This document shows positions 21,775 through 23,533 of a DNA stretch of 23,533 bases, piece after piece. The stretch's first letter is position 1. Every line of letters begins with the position of its first letter. The position numbers and the translations under genes were made by a program. Where the stretch lies: assembly GCA_034429475.1 (NCBI GenBank), contig DAOUGD010000039.1:1-23533 (forward strand), written 5' to 3'. Source of the DNA: JAKQHY01 sp034429475 (GTDB taxonomy: Bacteria; Chloroflexota; Anaerolineae; B4-G1; SLSP01). The notes under the pieces are model-generated. The model ran no database searches. It saw only the letters and a list, made by a program, of their open reading frames with translations, and was not told the DNA's origin.

Positions 21775-21886
21775 GAGTTAGGAGTGGCGAGTTAGGAGTG
21801 AGGAGGAGCAAATAGCAAATAGCGAATAGCGAATCATGGCTCGTAATTCGTAATTCGTTATTCGTAATTCGTTATTCCCTCCCTGT
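21775..21886. repeat. Long phase-continuous heptamer array
   Basis: About fifteen consecutive 7-bp units follow one another with no phase slip, passing through families GAGTTAG, AAATAGC, GAATAGC, AATTCGT and TATTCGT. The GCGAATA-type units on the left can pair with the TATTCGT-type units on the right, so the array has inverted symmetry. It runs into the TAA stop (21872-21874) of the C-S lyase gene and slightly into its coding end. Confidence 0.85.
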
Positions 21887-23026
21887 CAACGCCGCCCGCA
21901 TTCGCTCCAATCCCTCGACCAGGAGCGCACGGGGGCAGCCGAAGTTCAGGCGGACAAAGCCCTCACCGCCGGGGCCGAAGGTCGGGCCGTCGTTCACGGC
22001 GACGCGAGCGCGTTCCAGGAAGAATTGATGCAGGCTGCCCTCGATGCCGGCAGCGCGACAGTCCAACCACGCCAGGTAAGTACCTTCCGGCGGCGTCACG
22101 CGGATGCCGGGCAGGTTGGCGGATACGTAGTCGGCCACAAAATCCCGGTTGGCCTCTAGGTAACACAGGAGCGCATCCAACCAGGGTTGGCCGTCGCGGT
22201 AAGCCGACAGCACCGCCGTGTACGCCAGCAAATTCACCGACCCCAAGATGCCGCGCCGCGCCGCGTTGAACTGACGGCGCAACTCTGCATTCGGGATCAC
22301 AGCAAACGCCCCATGCAGCCCGGCAATGTTGAACGTCTTGCTAGGCGCCATCAACGTGATAGTGCGGTCGGCAATCTCTGAGGACAAAGCCGCGATGGGG
22401 ACGTGACGATGTCCCTGGAAAATCAGATCGCCGTGAATCTCATCGGAACAGATCAGGACGTTGTGCCGCAAACACGCCTCGGCCATCCGGGTGAGTTCCG
22501 CCGCGGTGAAGACGCGCCCCACCGGATTGTGGGGATTGCACAACAGAAACATCTTCGCGTTGGCGGCCAGCCGGTCGAACACATCAAAATCAACGATGTA
22601 ACGGCCATCAGGCTGCCGGGTCAGCGGCATCGAATCCGAGCGCACGCCCACCGTGGCTGCCGTATGCAGGATCGGCGGATACACCGGCGTCTGAATCAGC
22701 AGACCCTCCGCCGGCGCGACGAACGCCTGCACCGCCAGGTTGAATGCCGGGACCACGCCGGGCAGAAACACCAGGGACTCCGGTGCGACCTCCCACCCGT
22801 AAAGCGCCTTCAAACGCGCGACCAACACCTCACGCAATTCAGGGGAACAGTCCTCATAACCAAAGACGCCATGCGCCACCCGCGCCTGCAAGGCCGCGAT
22901 CACCGGTTCCGGCGCGCGAAAGTCCATATCGGCCACCCACAAAGGCAGCACATCCGCGTCGTACTCGCGCCACTTGATACTTTCCGTGCCGGTGCGATCA
23001 ATGACCTGATCGAAGTCAAAAATCAT
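21872..23026 (-). CDS. patB: MalY/PatB-type PLP-dependent C-S lyase or aminotransferase
   Basis: This is a 384-residue fold-type I PLP enzyme of the MalY/PatB group, which cleaves cystathionine or cysteine conjugates to thiol, pyruvate and ammonia. The N-terminal WVADMDFRAPEPVIAAL (30-46) and VFGYED (54-59) are family hallmarks. CNPHNPVGR (163-171) contacts the cofactor, Asp195 in SDEIHGD pairs with the pyridine nitrogen, and Lys230 in APSKTFNIAGLHG forms the Schiff base. I start at ATG 23026, because GGGG lies six bases upstream. An ATG two codons earlier (23032) has no spacing to that site. The gene stands alone on the minus strand, divergent from the gene at 23308. Its stop codon lies inside a heptamer array. 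Which substrate it uses is not determined. Confidence 0.92.
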   Translation of the reverse strand: MIFDFDQVIDRTGTESIKWREYDADVLPLWVADMDFRAPEPVIAALQARVAHGVFGYEDCSPELREVLVARLKALYGWEVAPESLVFLPGVVPAFNLAVQAFVAPAEGLLIQTPVYPPILHTAATVGVRSDSMPLTRQPDGRYIVDFDVFDRLAANAKMFLLCNPHNPVGRVFTAAELTRMAEACLRHNVLICSDEIHGDLIFQGHRHVPIAALSSEIADRTITLMAPSKTFNIAGLHGAFAVIPNAELRRQFNAARRGILGSVNLLAYTAVLSAYRDGQPWLDALLCYLEANRDFVADYVSANLPGIRVTPPEGTYLAWLDCRAAGIEGSLHQFFLERARVAVNDGPTFGPGGEGFVRLNFGCPRALLVEGLERMRAALTGRE

Positions 23027-23052
23027 GTTCATCCCCCTTTGGAAATAGTTGA

Positions 23053-23083
23053 TGAAACGTGAAACATGAGGCTTCCACGTTTC
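23053..23083. repeat. TGAAACG heptamers forming a leader hairpin
   Basis: Units TGAAACG, TGAAACA and TGAGGCT follow in phase. GAAACGTG (23054-23061) and CACGTTTC (23076-23083) are perfect 8-bp inverse arms. If the -10 at 23092 is used, the hairpin would sit at the very 5' end of the C-S lyase mRNA. Confidence 0.6.
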
Positions 23084-23091
23084 TGAGATCA

Positions 23092-23100
23092 AGTATACCA
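23092..23100 (-). promoter_or_regulatory. Extended -10 promoter candidate of the C-S lyase gene
   Basis: TGGTATACT on the minus strand matches an extended -10 element (TG, one base, TATACT). The -35 region (TGTTTT at 17 bp) is poor, as is usual for extended -10 promoters. Transcription would start near 23085. Confidence 0.5.
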
Positions 23101-23140
23101 TACCGTTTGTCAGTAAAACAGTCTTTCTAAATCAGGAGGC

Positions 23141-23205
23141 AGATTTTCGCGGATACACGCAGTTAAGTTTTAAACATCAGCGTTCATCAGCGTTTATCTG
23201 CGTCC
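23141..23205. repeat. CATCAGCGTT 10-bp iterations
   Basis: CATCAGCGTT occurs twice in tandem (23175-23194), followed by the related TATCTGCGTCC. Upstream, CGCGGATACACGCAG (about 23149-23162) forms a partial inverse arm to the CTGCGT unit. It fills part of the divergent gap before the gene at 23308. The remaining 100 bases show no clear promoter. Confidence 0.65.
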
Positions 23206-23307
23206 AAAAATTTCCCTCAAAATTCTCTGTTACCTTTGCCGTCGCTCCACGACGTATACAACAGAACCGGCAAGTCCGGCTCACGAAAACCAAGTGGAGC
23301 GAATAGA

Positions 23308-23533
23308 ATGGAACTCAAGCGACAATCCTATACACAATTACTGAATCCTTTGAAGTGGGCGCTGCTGCTGGCGATTACCCTGTTAACGTTAACCTGGACG
23401 GTCAAGCTGGGACAGGAACTTGCGACCGTTTTTGAACCGGCGGAGGTAGAGGCGCAGGTCATCGCCGAAATTACAGCGACGCCCAACACCCCCGCGCCGA
23501 CCGGCATCATGGACACAACTACGCCGACGCCAC
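23308..23533 (+). CDS. Membrane-anchored Thr/Pro-rich protein, 5' part only
   Basis: The frame opens at ATG 23308 and continues without a stop to the end of the window, so only the first 75 residues are visible. It begins MELKRQSYTQLLNPLKW, followed by a hydrophobic segment at about 17-30 that would act as a signal anchor. A charged stretch VFEPAEVEAQVIAEI follows, then a Thr/Pro-rich region (TATPNTPAPTG and later TTTPTP) typical of an extracytoplasmic linker. GGAG lies about eight bases upstream. The function is unknown. It could be an anchored cell-envelope or secreted-domain protein whose catalytic part lies beyond the window. Confidence 0.6.
   Translation, partial: MELKRQSYTQLLNPLKWALLLAITLLTLTWTVKLGQELATVFEPAEVEAQVIAEITATPNTPAPTGIMDTTTPTP

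Noticed and set aside
23328..23516. A 62-codon minus-strand frame near the right edge.
   Set aside because: It is antisense to the anchored Thr/Pro-rich gene, which has a start, ribosome site, membrane segment and continues out of the window.

Overview
The window looks like a chromosomal piece of an uncultured or environmental bacterium, most likely a member of the Chloroflexota (Anaerolineae-like). I infer this from the style of the genes: large soluble or membrane GAF histidine kinases without adjacent response regulators, a 7TM-PAS kinase, ROK-controlled Dpp/Opp-type transporters, cytoplasmic glycan enzymes, moderately high GC, and intergenic spaces filled with short iterated hairpin repeats. 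No rRNA, tRNA, transposase, phage gene or CRISPR array was seen, and the taxonomy cannot be proven from the sequence alone.

Layout. Positions 158-5777 (minus strand) hold a ROK-family repressor followed by a complete Dpp/Opp-type ABC importer core (two permeases, two ATPases) and a 60-residue membrane protein. Four of the junctions overlap or are tightly packed. A consensus sigma70 promoter with a 31-bp palindromic operator sits just upstream of the repressor. Positions 5901-9289 (minus) hold a NamZ/DUF1343 exo-N-acetylmuramidase homologue, an alpha/beta hydrolase and a URO-D/MtaA-like protein. Positions 9804-12548 (plus) hold a sulfatase and an aldose 1-epimerase, closed by a strong rho-independent terminator. 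Positions 12708-14504 (plus) encode a 7TM-PAS histidine kinase with a promoter almost on top of its start codon. Positions 14551-21723 (minus) form a probable four-gene operon: two GAF histidine kinases, a secreted or anchored coiled-coil protein and a TPR/zinc-ribbon membrane protein. Positions 21872-23026 (minus) encode a MalY/PatB-type C-S lyase. A divergent membrane-anchored Thr/Pro-rich protein starts at 23308 and runs off the window.

How the genes may work together: the left half looks like a sugar, muropeptide or sulfated-glycan scavenging region. It combines a repressor of the sugar-sensing ROK family, an importer, an exo-muramidase homologue, a sulfatase and a mutarotase. The right half looks like a signalling region whose outputs lie elsewhere.

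The most unusual content is between the genes. Nearly every intergenic gap carries arrays of 7-, 8-, 9- or 10-bp iterations, usually arranged as two inverted arms that can fold into a hairpin. At 9411-9793 three different hairpin types are stacked in tandem. Each is bounded by a TGAAAAT / ATTTTCA inverted pair and separated by a conserved linker of about 40 bp. Some arrays run exactly from one stop codon to the next start codon and supply the Shine-Dalgarno sequence. This modular, exchangeable repeat system is the strongest candidate for something poorly described.
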